The position numbers and the translations under genes were made by a program. The notes beneath the pieces were generated by a model that had not been told where the DNA came from, did no database searches, and saw nothing but the letters and a program-made list of their open reading frames with translations. Shown here one piece after another: positions 43,499 through 52,296 of a stretch of DNA of 64,000 bases. The first letter of the stretch is position 1. Each line of letters opens with the position of its first letter. This stretch comes from Comamonadaceae bacterium (GTDB lineage Bacteria; Pseudomonadota; Gammaproteobacteria; Burkholderiales; Burkholderiaceae_C): contig CANGDZ010000010.1 of assembly GCA_947452785.1 (NCBI GenBank), forward strand, positions 1 to 64,000, read 5' to 3'.

Positions 43499-44422
43499 AT
43501 GAAAATATCCACCTCTTACCTGTTTGACCGCTCGGTCACCCAAATGAGCACCGTGCAGTCCGACTTGGCCCACACACAAGCCCAGGTCTCAGCCAGCAAG
43601 CAAGTGCTCAATCCATCGGATGCGCCGGACCAGGCCGCAGCCATACAAAGACTCAAGTCCGTACTGGCCAAACAAGAAAGCTACAAAAAAACACTGACCA
43701 CCGTGCAAGCACGCCTGGAAGGCGAAGACACCACACTCAAAAGCGTGAGCGATTTGCTAATTCGTGCCAAAGAAATCGCAGTGCAGTCCTCCAACGACAC
43801 GCTCAACCCCATGAACCGACAGGCCCTTGCCGTCGAACTCAAAGGGATACGCGACCAAATGATCAGTTTGGCCAACTCCAAAGACTCTAACGGCAATTAC
43901 TTTTTTTCAGGTAGCCGCTTAAAGCAAGCTCCGTTTGCGCAAGATGCGCAAGGCCAAATGAGTTACCAAGGCGACCAAACCCGCATGCAAGTGCAAGTGG
44001 GTGACCAACGCAGCATTCCGCTGAACCGTAGCGGCTCCCAAGCCTTCGTTGGCGTGGTGCGCACCGACGGCACTGGCCAAAAGGCTACTCGCGAATTTTT
44101 TGGCGTGATGGACGACTTGATTGCCGGCGTCACCAACTCCGACCACACGGCCATGCAGCGCGGCGTGGGCGAAATGGACAACCTGCTTAATGGCGTCAGC
44201 CTGTCTCAGGCCAATGTGGGTACCGACCTGAACGTGGTGGATCAACAAAATCAGGTGATCGACGACACCAAGTTGACCTTGAAAACCACGCTGTCGAACA
44301 TAGAAGACTTGGACATGGCCGAAGCCATTACCAAAATGAACAAACAAATGCTGTCCCTTGAAGCTTCGCAAAGCAGTTTTGCCAAGATTTCACAGCTCAA
44401 CTTGTTCAACTTCATTAAGTAA
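43499..44422 (+). CDS. flgL: Hook-filament junction protein FlgL
   Basis: Junction protein HAP3 of 307 residues with flagellin-like ends: N-terminal MKISTSYLFDRSVTQMSTVQ and KQVLNPSDAPDQAAAIQRL, and C-terminal DLDMAEAITKMNKQMLSLEASQSSFAKISQLNLFNFI. Normal size, unlike FlgK and FlgE. It is 14 bases after flgK and ends the rod/hook operon. Confidence 0.96.
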   Translation: MKISTSYLFDRSVTQMSTVQSDLAHTQAQVSASKQVLNPSDAPDQAAAIQRLKSVLAKQESYKKTLTTVQARLEGEDTTLKSVSDLLIRAKEIAVQSSNDTLNPMNRQALAVELKGIRDQMISLANSKDSNGNYFFSGSRLKQAPFAQDAQGQMSYQGDQTRMQVQVGDQRSIPLNRSGSQAFVGVVRTDGTGQKATREFFGVMDDLIAGVTNSDHTAMQRGVGEMDNLLNGVSLSQANVGTDLNVVDQQNQVIDDTKLTLKTTLSNIEDLDMAEAITKMNKQMLSLEASQSSFAKISQLNLFNFIK

Positions 44423-44426
44423 GAAA

Positions 44427-44453
44427 TCAAGAATCATAAGCATCTGCCGATCC
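44427..44453 (+). promoter_or_regulatory. Sigma-28 promoter of fliD
   Basis: TCAAGAAT (44427-44434), 11 bases, GCCGATCC (44446-44453). It begins four bases after the flgL stop. Predicted start near 44460, 28 bases before fliD. Confidence 0.82.
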
Positions 44454-44487
44454 CTTCAGATTCCATCTTTTAAGCACCGAGTCCACA

Positions 44488-45936
44488 ATGGCCACCACCG
44501 CAGTTTCCAACAGCACCAATAACGCAGGGGCCGCGGCCATTGCCTCTATGGGTGCAGGCTCGGGCATGGACGTGAAAGCCTTGGCGCAAGCGATTGTGGA
44601 TGCCCAAAAGGTGCCGCAGTCCGATGCGATCAATAAAAAAATCGATCAGTCCAACGCCAAAATCTCAGGTTACTCGGCCGTTCGTTACGTCCTGGACCAA
44701 CTCAAAACTGCATTTTTAGACCTTAACACCACCTCCGACTTCAACGCGCTGAACTTGAGCAACAGCCAGACGGCCGCCTACACGGCAACAGCGACCTCGT
44801 CCGCATCGGCTGGCTCGCACACCATTGAAGTCGCAAAACTGGCCAGTCCACAGCGCAATGCCAGCCCTGTCCTGGATCTCAACGCAAGCACCTACGGCCA
44901 GTCGTTGAACTTGACGGTAGGAAGCGCCGCGTCTGTCACCATCACATCCGATGGAACACCCGCGGGTATTGCTGCCGCGATCAATGCCAAAACAACAGAC
45001 ACCGGAGTCTCTGCTCAATTGGTGAAAGTTAGCGCTACAGGGTACAAGTTGGTGGTTTCTGGTCCCAGCGGAGCAGACAACAAATTCTCACTAGTTGGTG
45101 ACAACCTGTCTTTAACGCCAAACACCTACGACAGTCAGGGCACCGTTCTCACACCCGACAGCGGTTTATTGCAAGACGCAAAGGACGCAGAGCTGACCGT
45201 CGACGGTTTGAGTCTGACGCGCAGCACCAACCATATTGACGACATCATCACCGGTGTCACCTTGGACTTGAATGGCGCCACCAACGGTGCAGGCAATTTG
45301 AATTTGGCTTTGGACACAACACCCGTTGCAACCAAATTGACCGCCTTGGTCGATGCCTACAACACGGTGCAAACCGTGTTGACCGATGCCTATAACAAAG
45401 ACTCCAAGACCGCCGAATATGGCGCGTCTCTGGTGGGCGACTCCACGGTGCAGTCCATCCGGTCTGAAATGCGCGCCATGTTTTTAAGCACCTCGACATC
45501 AGCCAGCGGCAATATGACCGCCCTGCGCGACCTGGGTGTTTCGGTAGACGCCAAAGGCGTGATGTCACTCGACAAAGCCAAACTCAGTACCAGTTTGCAA
45601 TCTGACTTTGCGGGCGCTGTCAAAATGTTGACGAACAACGTCAACGGTAACTACATCTCCAGCACCGACAAAAATGGCGTGGCCAATGACGCCATCAACA
45701 AGCTCACCAGCTTGTTGGCCAACGACGGTTTGCTGGTGGTGCAAAGTAACAATGCGGCCAAAAAAGTGACCGACTATCAAGATCAGTTGACCAAGCTGAA
45801 CGACCGCATGACCAAACTGCTGGATCGCTATAACAAGCAATTTGCCGCTATGGAAACCATCGTCGGTCAAACCAAGTCGCTGCAAACCAGCCTGACGAGC
45901 ACCTTTGCCAACATGAACTCGTCTTCCAATAAGTAA
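44488..45936 (+). CDS. fliD: Filament cap protein FliD
   Basis: Capping protein HAP2 of 482 residues. It has the N-terminal GSGMDVKALAQAIVDAQKVP segment, Ser/Thr/Ala-rich central domains, two stretches of the flagellin-hook IN pattern (LNLTVGSAASVTITSDGTPAGIAAAINAKTTD) and the C-terminal coiled coil (VTDYQDQLTKLNDRMTKLLDRYNKQFAAMETIVGQ). It folds incoming flagellin at the filament tip. A dedicated sigma-28 promoter sits directly upstream; fliS is elsewhere. Confidence 0.96.
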   Translation: MATTAVSNSTNNAGAAAIASMGAGSGMDVKALAQAIVDAQKVPQSDAINKKIDQSNAKISGYSAVRYVLDQLKTAFLDLNTTSDFNALNLSNSQTAAYTATATSSASAGSHTIEVAKLASPQRNASPVLDLNASTYGQSLNLTVGSAASVTITSDGTPAGIAAAINAKTTDTGVSAQLVKVSATGYKLVVSGPSGADNKFSLVGDNLSLTPNTYDSQGTVLTPDSGLLQDAKDAELTVDGLSLTRSTNHIDDIITGVTLDLNGATNGAGNLNLALDTTPVATKLTALVDAYNTVQTVLTDAYNKDSKTAEYGASLVGDSTVQSIRSEMRAMFLSTSTSASGNMTALRDLGVSVDAKGVMSLDKAKLSTSLQSDFAGAVKMLTNNVNGNYISSTDKNGVANDAINKLTSLLANDGLLVVQSNNAAKKVTDYQDQLTKLNDRMTKLLDRYNKQFAAMETIVGQTKSLQTSLTSTFANMNSSSNK

Positions 45937-45958
45937 ATGAATTCCTAAGAATTCATTT
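45935..45958 (+). terminator. Weak hairpin terminator after fliD
   Basis: AAATGAATTC and GAATTCATTT form a perfect 10-bp AT-rich stem around CTAA, beginning at the fliD stop codon. The stem ends in three T and no longer T tract follows, so termination may be partial. Confidence 0.45.
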
Positions 45959-46002
45959 CATCTCACTTGCCGCCAAGGCGGACTCTTTTCATCAACCTGC
46001 CC

Positions 46003-46029
46003 TCAAGTTCCTGAGAGGCCTGCCGATAC
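46003..46029 (+). promoter_or_regulatory. Sigma-28 promoter of flaG
   Basis: TCAAGTTC (46003-46010), 11 bases, GCCGATAC (46022-46029). Predicted start near 46036, about 75 bases before flaG. Confidence 0.82.
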
Positions 46030-46110
46030 CTGTGTTGTCGATCCACCAATGCGCTACAGCTTGAGTTGCTGAGCGCTTTTAACCCACGGATCGCAGAACA
46101 GGACAACATC

Positions 46111-46515
46111 ATGGTTTCTGAAATTCAAGGCGGAGGCGGCTCTTTTGCACCTTCGGTGAACCCTCGGGTACAAACGCCAGCGCAAGCCCAGGCGATGGGT
46201 GCATTGGCTCAACGCCCCCAAGTCGCTGCGCCACTCAAGGTCGATCTTGCCGTGCCTAAAGCGGCCGACATTAAGTACGACGCCGGACAACTCAAGCAAA
46301 GTTTGCAAGACGCTGTGCGCATCTTGAACGATCAAGTCAGCTCCAAATCACAAGGTTTGGGCTTTTCTTATGACTCGTCCATCAAGAGCGCGGTGATCAC
46401 AGTGCGCAATACCGAAACAGGTCAAGTCATTCGCCAAATCCCCGGCGAAGACGTGCTGCGCATGGCGCACAACCTGGATCAGCTCAAAGGCATTCTTTAC
46501 AACGAAAAAGCCTAA
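46111..46515 (+). CDS. flaG: FlaG family protein
   Basis: Small cytoplasmic protein of 134 residues from the ATG at 46111 (MVSEIQGGGG), which has an ACAGGAC ribosome-binding site; an in-frame start at 46066 lacks one. The FlaG core is clear (LGFSYDSSIKSAVITVRNTETGQVIRQIPGEDVLRMAHNLDQLKGILY). FlaG proteins influence filament length by an unsettled mechanism and are commonly encoded next to fliD and flagellin. Confidence 0.92.
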   Translation: MVSEIQGGGGSFAPSVNPRVQTPAQAQAMGALAQRPQVAAPLKVDLAVPKAADIKYDAGQLKQSLQDAVRILNDQVSSKSQGLGFSYDSSIKSAVITVRNTETGQVIRQIPGEDVLRMAHNLDQLKGILYNEKA

Positions 46516-46532
46516 TTTTTTTATTTATAGCC

Positions 46533-46559
46533 TCAAGAAAAAATCATAGCGACCGATTC
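46533..46559 (+). promoter_or_regulatory. Sigma-28 promoter of flagellin 1
   Basis: TCAAGAAA (46533-46540), 11 bases, ACCGATTC (46552-46559). Predicted start near 46566, giving a leader of about 106 bases, the longest of the late transcripts here. Confidence 0.8.
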
Positions 46560-46671
46560 ATATTGCAACAGGGAGTGTTAAAGGCTTTCTGTAGCGAGAA
46601 GTGAAAAAGTCCAAAGCTTGATCTTCTTGCCTTTTGCCTAAACCTCATTAATCCGTTTTTTGGAGAATGTC

Positions 46672-47493
46672 ATGCCAGTTATCAATACCAACGTGAATGC
46701 CTTGTTTGCCCAAACTGCTCTGCGTGTGAACAACCGCAATTTGAGCTCAGCCATGGAGCAATTGTCCACCGGCTCGCGCATTAACTCCGCCAAAGATGAC
46801 GCTGCAGGCGTGTCCATTGCTTCGACCATGACGGCGCAAATTCGTGGCTTGGGCCAGGCTGTGAAAAATGCCAATGACGGTATTAGCCTTTTGCAAACCG
46901 CTGAAGGCGCCATGGTCGAACAAACCAACATGCTGCAGCGCATGCGTGAACTGGCCGTTCAAGCATCGACAGACACACTGTCCAGCACCCAAAAAGGCTA
47001 TTTGCAAGATGAATTCGCTGCATTGGCAGACCAAATTGACAAAATTGGCTCGCAAACCCAATGGAATGGCATGACCATTTTAGATGGCAAGAAGACTGAC
47101 TATGCCATCGGTGTTGGCTCCAACGGGACTGAAACAGTCACCGTGTCTATCGCAGACATGTCTTCCTTGAAATTGAACACTACAAACGCAATTGGTGGAC
47201 CCGGCGCGAACAACAATCCCAGCAATGCAATTGTGTCGATTGAAGCGGCATTGAAATCAGTGAACGATTCCCGCTCCGCCATTGGCGCTGGCATCAACCG
47301 CCTGACATATACGGCCGACAATCTGAACAACGTGATCCAAAACGCTACGGCCTCACGCAGCCAAATTGTGGACACCGACTACGCTACGGCCACCACTCAA
47401 CTGGCTCGAGCCCAGATCATCCAGCAAGCGGCCACGGCCATGCTGGCTCAGGCCAACCAGTCACCACAAAGCGTCTTGGCCTTGCTCAAGTAA
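46672..47493 (+). CDS. fliC: Flagellin 1 (short, D0/D1-type)
   Basis: Filament protein of 273 residues. The N terminus (MPVINTNVNALFAQ, then LSSAMEQLSTGSRINSAKDDAAG) and C terminus (ATTQLARAQIIQQAATAMLAQANQSPQSVLALLK) are canonical. The central variable part is only about 60 residues, so the subunit is little more than D0/D1. The LQRMRELAVQ segment matches the innate-receptor-contacting region of other flagellins. The start at 46672 is preceded by TGGAGAA. A sigma-28 promoter lies upstream and a strong intrinsic terminator follows. Exposed Ser/Thr in the centre (SNGTETVTVS) are candidate glycosylation sites given the island downstream. Confidence 0.97.
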   Translation: MPVINTNVNALFAQTALRVNNRNLSSAMEQLSTGSRINSAKDDAAGVSIASTMTAQIRGLGQAVKNANDGISLLQTAEGAMVEQTNMLQRMRELAVQASTDTLSSTQKGYLQDEFAALADQIDKIGSQTQWNGMTILDGKKTDYAIGVGSNGTETVTVSIADMSSLKLNTTNAIGGPGANNNPSNAIVSIEAALKSVNDSRSAIGAGINRLTYTADNLNNVIQNATASRSQIVDTDYATATTQLARAQIIQQAATAMLAQANQSPQSVLALLK

Positions 47494-47525
47494 GTCTGAC
47501 AGCCTCTCCAAGGGCTTTAAGAATG

Positions 47526-47558
47526 AAAGCCACCCCTCGCAAGAGGGGTGGCTTTTTT
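47526..47558 (+). terminator. Strong intrinsic terminator after flagellin 1
   Basis: GCCACCCCTC pairs with GAGGGGTGGC around a GCAA tetraloop, extended by A-T pairs to 13 bp, and runs into six T. It isolates flagellin 1 from the TPR gene and flagellin 2. Confidence 0.93.
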
Positions 47559-47626
47559 CTTGCTTATACATTGCCGTTGCGGACACAGTCTGCCACTTGA
47601 GCGGCGAGAAATTGCCGTTTTACTGG

Positions 47627-47643
47627 CTGGCACAGCTTTTGCT
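47627..47643 (+). promoter_or_regulatory. Sigma-54 promoter of the TPR gene and flagellin 2
   Basis: CTGGCACAGCTTTTGCT matches the -24/-12 consensus with GG (47629-47630) and GC (47641-47642) 10 bases apart. Predicted start near 47654, 61 bases before the TPR gene. No promoter is seen in the 28 bases before flagellin 2. Confidence 0.85.
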
Positions 47644-47714
47644 GATGTCTGTACGCATGCGGCAACCCTGTGCGGGTCGTCGTTAATTTGACACCTCATA
47701 CACAGGAGAGATCC

Positions 47715-48182
47715 ATGACCCCAGGTTTCCAAAGCTTTATCCGCGACATCGCACAAAGCAACACCGCATCATTCGGCAATATTTCCGAATTCTCACCTTC
47801 CGATATCCGTGAAGGCATCCAATTGTTGGTCACTGAAGACAACATCGCCATGGCCCAAGCCTTGGCCGATGCCGGCATTGCCATTCACCCCAACAGCGAA
47901 GATATCCTGGCCATTGCCGGTTTGCTCGCCATTACCCAAAAAGACTGGCCCCTGGCCATCGAACTCTTGCAAGACCTTTGTGCCCTGCAAGGCGATATGG
48001 TTCAACCCATGACTTACCAAATGTTGGGCCGCTCACTGTGGTGCAACCTGGACTTGTCGGAAGCCCGTCAAGTACTGATCCAAGGCATGGCCGCATGGCC
48101 CGAAGATGCCACTCTGAAGGCTGAGTACCAGGAAATGTCGTTGTCGGAAAACGTCATGCCTGCCAGCCAAACCAGTAACTAA
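47715..48182 (+). CDS. Small TPR-like protein between the flagellins
   Basis: A 155-residue cytoplasmic protein with two or three TPR-like helical pairs (AMAQALADAGIAIHPNSEDILAIAGLLA; DWPLAIELLQDLCALQ; DLSEARQVLIQGMAAWPEDATLKAEYQEM). The size and fold resemble type III secretion class II chaperones (SycD/LcrH), but I see no specific match. A CACAGGAGAG ribosome-binding site precedes the ATG. It shares a sigma-54 promoter with flagellin 2, 28 bases downstream, so a flagellin-related role such as chaperone or export regulator is likely by context only. Confidence 0.7.
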   Translation: MTPGFQSFIRDIAQSNTASFGNISEFSPSDIREGIQLLVTEDNIAMAQALADAGIAIHPNSEDILAIAGLLAITQKDWPLAIELLQDLCALQGDMVQPMTYQMLGRSLWCNLDLSEARQVLIQGMAAWPEDATLKAEYQEMSLSENVMPASQTSN

Positions 48183-48210
48183 GGCCTTCGGCTCACATTA
48201 GGAGAAAATC

Positions 48211-49062
48211 ATGCCCGTCATTAATACGAACGTGAATGCCCTGTTTGCACAAAACGCGTTAAAAACTAACAGCCGTAATTTAAGCTCTGCCATGGAGCAA
48301 CTGTCCACCGGCACGCGCATCAATTCGGCCAAAGACGACGCTGCCGGCTTGGCCATTACCAACATCATGACCAGCAACATCCGCGGCTTAAGCCAAGCGG
48401 TGCGCAATGCAAATGACGGTATCAACCTGGCGCAAACCGCTGAAGGCGCAATGATCGAGCAAACCAACATGCTGCAGCGCATGCGTGAATTGGCTGTTCA
48501 ATCGTCCACCGCGACTTACTCGTCTGCTCAGCAAGGTTATTTGGATACCGAATTCCAAGCCTTGAACACGCAAATTGACAACATTGCGAAGCAAACCACC
48601 TGGAATGGCGATGCTATTTTGCAAGGCAATAAAGGTAGCGATAGCAAAGGAAATTACAGCATCATCGTGGGCGCCGATAACGGTGCCATGGGATTGGCAA
48701 GTATCACCGTAACGATTGATGATGTCGGTACCAACGCAGCTACTGGATTGGCAACAGCAGGCAGCAGCATTGCAGATAGCACCAAAGCGACGACTGCGAT
48801 CACGACCATTGATACGGCCTTGAGCAAAATCAATACAGCACGCTCAAAACTAGGTGCAAGCATTAACCAATTGACATATGCGGCAGACAACTTGAACAAC
48901 GTGGTGCAAAACACCACCGCTTCACGGAGTCAAATTTTGGACACCGACTACGCCACGGCGACAACCAAACTAGCCAGTAGCCAAATCATTGCACAAGCGG
49001 CAACGGCCATGTTGGCGCAGGCTAATCAGTCGCAACAAAGCGTGTTGGCTTTGTTAAAATAA
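48211..49062 (+). CDS. Flagellin 2 (short, D0/D1-type)
   Basis: Second flagellin, 283 residues, closely related at both ends to flagellin 1 (MPVINTNVNALFAQNALKTN; KLASSQIIAQAATAMLAQANQSQQSVLALLK). The centre is about 10 residues longer and rich in Ala, Thr, Ser and Asp (GTNAATGLATAGSSIADSTKATTAITT), giving many potential O-glycosylation sites. AGGAGAAAATC is the ribosome-binding site. It is probably expressed from the sigma-54 promoter before the TPR gene, so earlier than or apart from flagellin 1. A large hairpin follows at the boundary to AT-rich DNA. Confidence 0.96.
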   Translation: MPVINTNVNALFAQNALKTNSRNLSSAMEQLSTGTRINSAKDDAAGLAITNIMTSNIRGLSQAVRNANDGINLAQTAEGAMIEQTNMLQRMRELAVQSSTATYSSAQQGYLDTEFQALNTQIDNIAKQTTWNGDAILQGNKGSDSKGNYSIIVGADNGAMGLASITVTIDDVGTNAATGLATAGSSIADSTKATTAITTIDTALSKINTARSKLGASINQLTYAADNLNNVVQNTTASRSQILDTDYATATTKLASSQIIAQAATAMLAQANQSQQSVLALLK

Positions 49063-49067
49063 GCTTT

Positions 49068-49112
49068 TGCCTTCATTGACCCTTGTGTCGCACAAGTAAT
49101 TCAATGAAGGCA
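49068..49112 (+). terminator. Long imperfect hairpin after flagellin 2
   Basis: TGCCTTCATTGA (49068-49079) and TCAATGAAGGCA (49101-49112) are exact reverse complements, enclosing a second pair CTTGTG/CACAAG with a TCG loop. There is no T run; it may be a Rho-dependent or mRNA-stabilising end. It marks the switch to AT-rich sequence. Confidence 0.6.
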
Positions 49113-49310
49113 TATTAACTTAAAACAAATAAAACGCCTATTTATATAAAGTACACACGGAATTAGCTCACTCAAAATATCAACTTTTAATCTTCGATAT
49201 TTATAAATAATCCAGGAATTCTATCAGAATCAAGATTTGTAAAATTTTTCAAGTATGAAGAATCGCTAATTTGTTGGCAATTATAGTTATCTAAAAGTGA
49301 AAAATAGAAA

Positions 49311-49979
49311 ATGGAAAATCTTATAAAGCCCGAAATCCTTGATGATGAATTTCATTCGTTGATTAAGAAATATGCGGGCCGATCCGATTTGAAATTATTT
49401 CTTGAGATAGGCTCTTCAAGCGGAGAAGGTAGTACAGATGCTTTTACGAAAGGCATTAAACAGCGTAAGGATTCTTTAGGCGTACTACTATTTTGTATGG
49501 AAGTCAGCCGCACAAGATTTAAAGCATTATTGCAACACTATGCACAAGATGATTTTGTGCGCTGCTACAACATTTCCTCAATTGCAGCGAATGAGTTTCC
49601 TTCTGAAAATGAAGTTATTAATTTTTATAATTCCACAAAGACGAATCTCAATAGCTACCCACTAGAAACCGTTCTTGAGTGGCGAGCCACTGACATCAAA
49701 TATATTACCGAATCAGGAGCTAATATTAACGGGATAAAATCCATTAAAAATTCTAATAATATTAAAAATTTCGATATGGTATTAATTGACGGCTCCGAAT
49801 TTACAGGAGAACGAGAATTAGACTTGCTTAAAGGAACAAAAGTAATTGCACTAGACGATGTTAATGCGTTCAAATGTTGGAATGCTTATCAAATCCTTTT
49901 AAACACGTCTAATTACCATCTTAAAGAACATAATTTTACTTTAAGGAATGGTTATGCAATTTTCGAACGGAAATATTAA
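49311..49979 (+). CDS. Putative SAM-dependent methyltransferase
   Basis: A 222-residue protein with a class I methyltransferase look: motif I-like LFLEIGSSSGEGST (about 29-42), and a later FDMVLIDGSEFTGERELDLL followed by TKVIALDDVNAF, as in families acting on sugars. An acidic residue after the second strand (LLFCMEVSRTRFKALL) could bind the ribose. It is first in the plus-strand block, AT-rich, and 248 bases after flagellin 2. Substrate unknown; methylation of a flagellin glycan is a reasonable guess. Confidence 0.55.
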   Translation: MENLIKPEILDDEFHSLIKKYAGRSDLKLFLEIGSSSGEGSTDAFTKGIKQRKDSLGVLLFCMEVSRTRFKALLQHYAQDDFVRCYNISSIAANEFPSENEVINFYNSTKTNLNSYPLETVLEWRATDIKYITESGANINGIKSIKNSNNIKNFDMVLIDGSEFTGERELDLLKGTKVIALDDVNAFKCWNAYQILLNTSNYHLKEHNFTLRNGYAIFERKY

Positions 49980-50007
49980 CGATTTTAAGATGTGATATAT
50001 TAGAATC

Positions 50008-50949
50008 ATGGAGTCCTTGAACTACTTCACATCAAGTCGCGGCCTATTAAAATCGTGCATTTCTCACAACTTGAATCCAGTGTCAAGTTCAGGACACATT
50101 GACTCCAATTTATTAGAAAGCCATACGCGAGGGGGCACCATTTACGTCTGTACTAATGCGTTAATTAATTTCAGCGAAAATTACTTAGAATTATTAGATT
50201 CTCCATTTAAATTGGTAACTGGAGACAGTGATGAGCCAATCAATAATCTTATTTTACAACACGATACTGTTAAAAAAATATTAGATCATCCACTTCTCAT
50301 TAAGTGGTATGCTCAGAATATGGTGGCTGATCACCCAAAATTACACAGTTTACCTATCGGCATGGATTATCACACTATGTGGGAACATCCTGGAGTTTGG
50401 GGTCTTGTGAAACAATCACCTATTGCACAAGAAAGAGCTTTAATTAACATCCTGTCAAACTCGCCTGATCTTGAAAATCGAATTTTTGCTGGCTATTGTA
50501 ATTGGCATTTTGCAATCGATCGGGGCGATCGCAGAGAATGTTTAGATCAGATAGATAAATCAATCAGTTTAATTGAAAAAAATCACCTTCCGCGTATCAG
50601 TTCTTGGCAACGGCAAGCTGAATGCATGTTTGTGGTTAGTCCCGAGGGTGCTGGCATTGACTGTCATAGAACTTGGGAGGCACTTTTACTAGGCTGTATC
50701 CCTGTAGTAAAAACGAATAAACTTTCAAAATTATTTGAAGAACTTCCAGTGGTTGTAATTGATGAATGGAATGATTTTAATTCAGAATTTATGATTCAAC
50801 AATTGAATATTTTACGGATGAAAAAATTTGATTTTAGCCAACTATTCTCAGCATATTGGCGAGCAGAATTAAATCACATACATAAATTTCAATTACCGCA
50901 CATGACTTTGAAAGAATTTAAAAATTTTATTTGCAAAGAAGCATTTTGA
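50008..50949 (+). CDS. Exostosin-like glycosyltransferase
   Basis: A 313-residue cytoplasmic protein. The C-terminal half resembles the exostosin (GT47-type) nucleotide-binding region: ECMFVVSPEGAGIDCHRTWEALLLGCIPVVKTN, followed by LPVVVIDEWNDF. The N terminus has no recognisable domain. There is no signal peptide or TM segment, so a cytoplasmic acceptor such as unexported flagellin is possible. It is 28 bases after the methyltransferase gene and 15 bases before ugd. Confidence 0.6.
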   Translation: MESLNYFTSSRGLLKSCISHNLNPVSSSGHIDSNLLESHTRGGTIYVCTNALINFSENYLELLDSPFKLVTGDSDEPINNLILQHDTVKKILDHPLLIKWYAQNMVADHPKLHSLPIGMDYHTMWEHPGVWGLVKQSPIAQERALINILSNSPDLENRIFAGYCNWHFAIDRGDRRECLDQIDKSISLIEKNHLPRISSWQRQAECMFVVSPEGAGIDCHRTWEALLLGCIPVVKTNKLSKLFEELPVVVIDEWNDFNSEFMIQQLNILRMKKFDFSQLFSAYWRAELNHIHKFQLPHMTLKEFKNFICKEAF

Positions 50950-50964
50950 AAATTTAAAAATAAA

Positions 50965-52287
50965 ATGAAAATTACAGTTTTTGGATCTGGTTATGTTGGA
51001 TTGGTACAAAGTGCGGTACTTGCGGATGCGGGTCATCACGTTGTGTGTGTGGATACCGACGTTAATCGAATCAAACAATTGGAAAAAGGACATATTCCTA
51101 TATATGAACCTGGTTTAGAATTAATTGTACGTACGACCCTTTTAGAAAATCGTTTGAAATTCACATCAGATTCAGAATCAGGAATTCAACATGGTGAAAT
51201 CATATTCATCGCTGTGGGCACCCCCCCCAACGAAGATGGCAGCGCTGATATAAATCATGTACTGACAGTAGCGCAAACCATCGGTAAATACATGCTTGAT
51301 TACAAGGTCATTGTTAATAAATCTACTGTTCCAGTTGGGACAGCAGACAAAGTTAACGATGTGATTGCTGATACATTACAAAAAAGAAAAATTCAAATCA
51401 CCTTTGATGTCGCATCCAATCCGGAATTTTTAAAAGAGGGTGCAGCTGTCTCAGATTGCAAACGTCCAGATCGAATTGTGATTGGTACATCCAGTCAACG
51501 CGCAGAGAAAGAATTACGCGAGGTCTTCGAACCTTTTAATAGGAACCATGACCGAATCATTGTCATGAGCACACGCAGTGCAGAATTGACCAAATATGCG
51601 GCCAATTGTATGTTAGCTACAAAAATTAGCCTCATGAATGAGTTGGCCAATATAGCTGAACATCTAGGTGCTGACATAGAATCTGTCCGGCATGGAATCG
51701 GCAGTGACCAACGCATCGGATATCATTTTATTTATCCGGGTCCAGGATATGGTGGAAGTTGTTTTCCCAAAGATGTCAGTGCATTAATAAATTTAGCCGA
51801 AAAAGAAAATTTTGAACCCTTGTTATTAAAAGCTGTAGAAGCGCGAAATCACATACAGAAACAAGTTGTGTTTGAGAAAATAAAGACACTGTACGGCAGC
51901 AATCTAGCAGGAAAAACAATTGCAATATGGGGTCTATCCTTTAAACCAAATACAGATGACATGCGGGAAGCTCCAAGCCGAATTTTGATGGAGGCACTCT
52001 GGAATGCTGGAGCCAAGGTCCAAGCTTACGACCCAGAAGCGATGGAAGTAACCAATAACTTATATAGTCATCAAAATAATCTTATGCTATGTGATTCAAA
52101 AGAGTTGGCTCTTAAAAACGCTGATGCTCTTGTCATTATGACTGAATGGAGTCAATTCAAAGCTCCTGATTTTGATTTTATCAAAAAAACACTTAAGGAT
52201 TCAGTTATATTTGATGGCCGTAATTTGTTTAACACTGAGCGTATGCGCGAACGCGGTTTTAAATACTTTTCTATTGGCCGTCCCTAA
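50965..52287 (+). CDS. ugd: UDP-glucose 6-dehydrogenase
   Basis: NAD-dependent oxidation of UDP-glucose to UDP-glucuronate, 440 residues, full length. The N-terminal Rossmann motif is VFGSGYVGLVQS, the middle holds GTPPNEDGSADINHV and EFLKEGAAVSDCKRPDRIVIG, and the catalytic Cys266 sits in GPGYGGSCFPKD. The C-terminal UDP-binding domain has WGLSFKPNTDDMREAPS. It is followed 9 bases later by a UDP-glucuronate decarboxylase, so the product is passed to UDP-xylose. Confidence 0.96.
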   Translation: MKITVFGSGYVGLVQSAVLADAGHHVVCVDTDVNRIKQLEKGHIPIYEPGLELIVRTTLLENRLKFTSDSESGIQHGEIIFIAVGTPPNEDGSADINHVLTVAQTIGKYMLDYKVIVNKSTVPVGTADKVNDVIADTLQKRKIQITFDVASNPEFLKEGAAVSDCKRPDRIVIGTSSQRAEKELREVFEPFNRNHDRIIVMSTRSAELTKYAANCMLATKISLMNELANIAEHLGADIESVRHGIGSDQRIGYHFIYPGPGYGGSCFPKDVSALINLAEKENFEPLLLKAVEARNHIQKQVVFEKIKTLYGSNLAGKTIAIWGLSFKPNTDDMREAPSRILMEALWNAGAKVQAYDPEAMEVTNNLYSHQNNLMLCDSKELALKNADALVIMTEWSQFKAPDFDFIKKTLKDSVIFDGRNLFNTERMRERGFKYFSIGRP

Positions 52288-52296
52288 GGAGGAATA

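Noticed and set aside
49063-49310. Insertion-sequence or att-type boundary at the left edge of the AT-rich island
   Set aside because: Only a hairpin after flagellin 2 is present; no direct repeats, tRNA end or transposase fragment could be seen.
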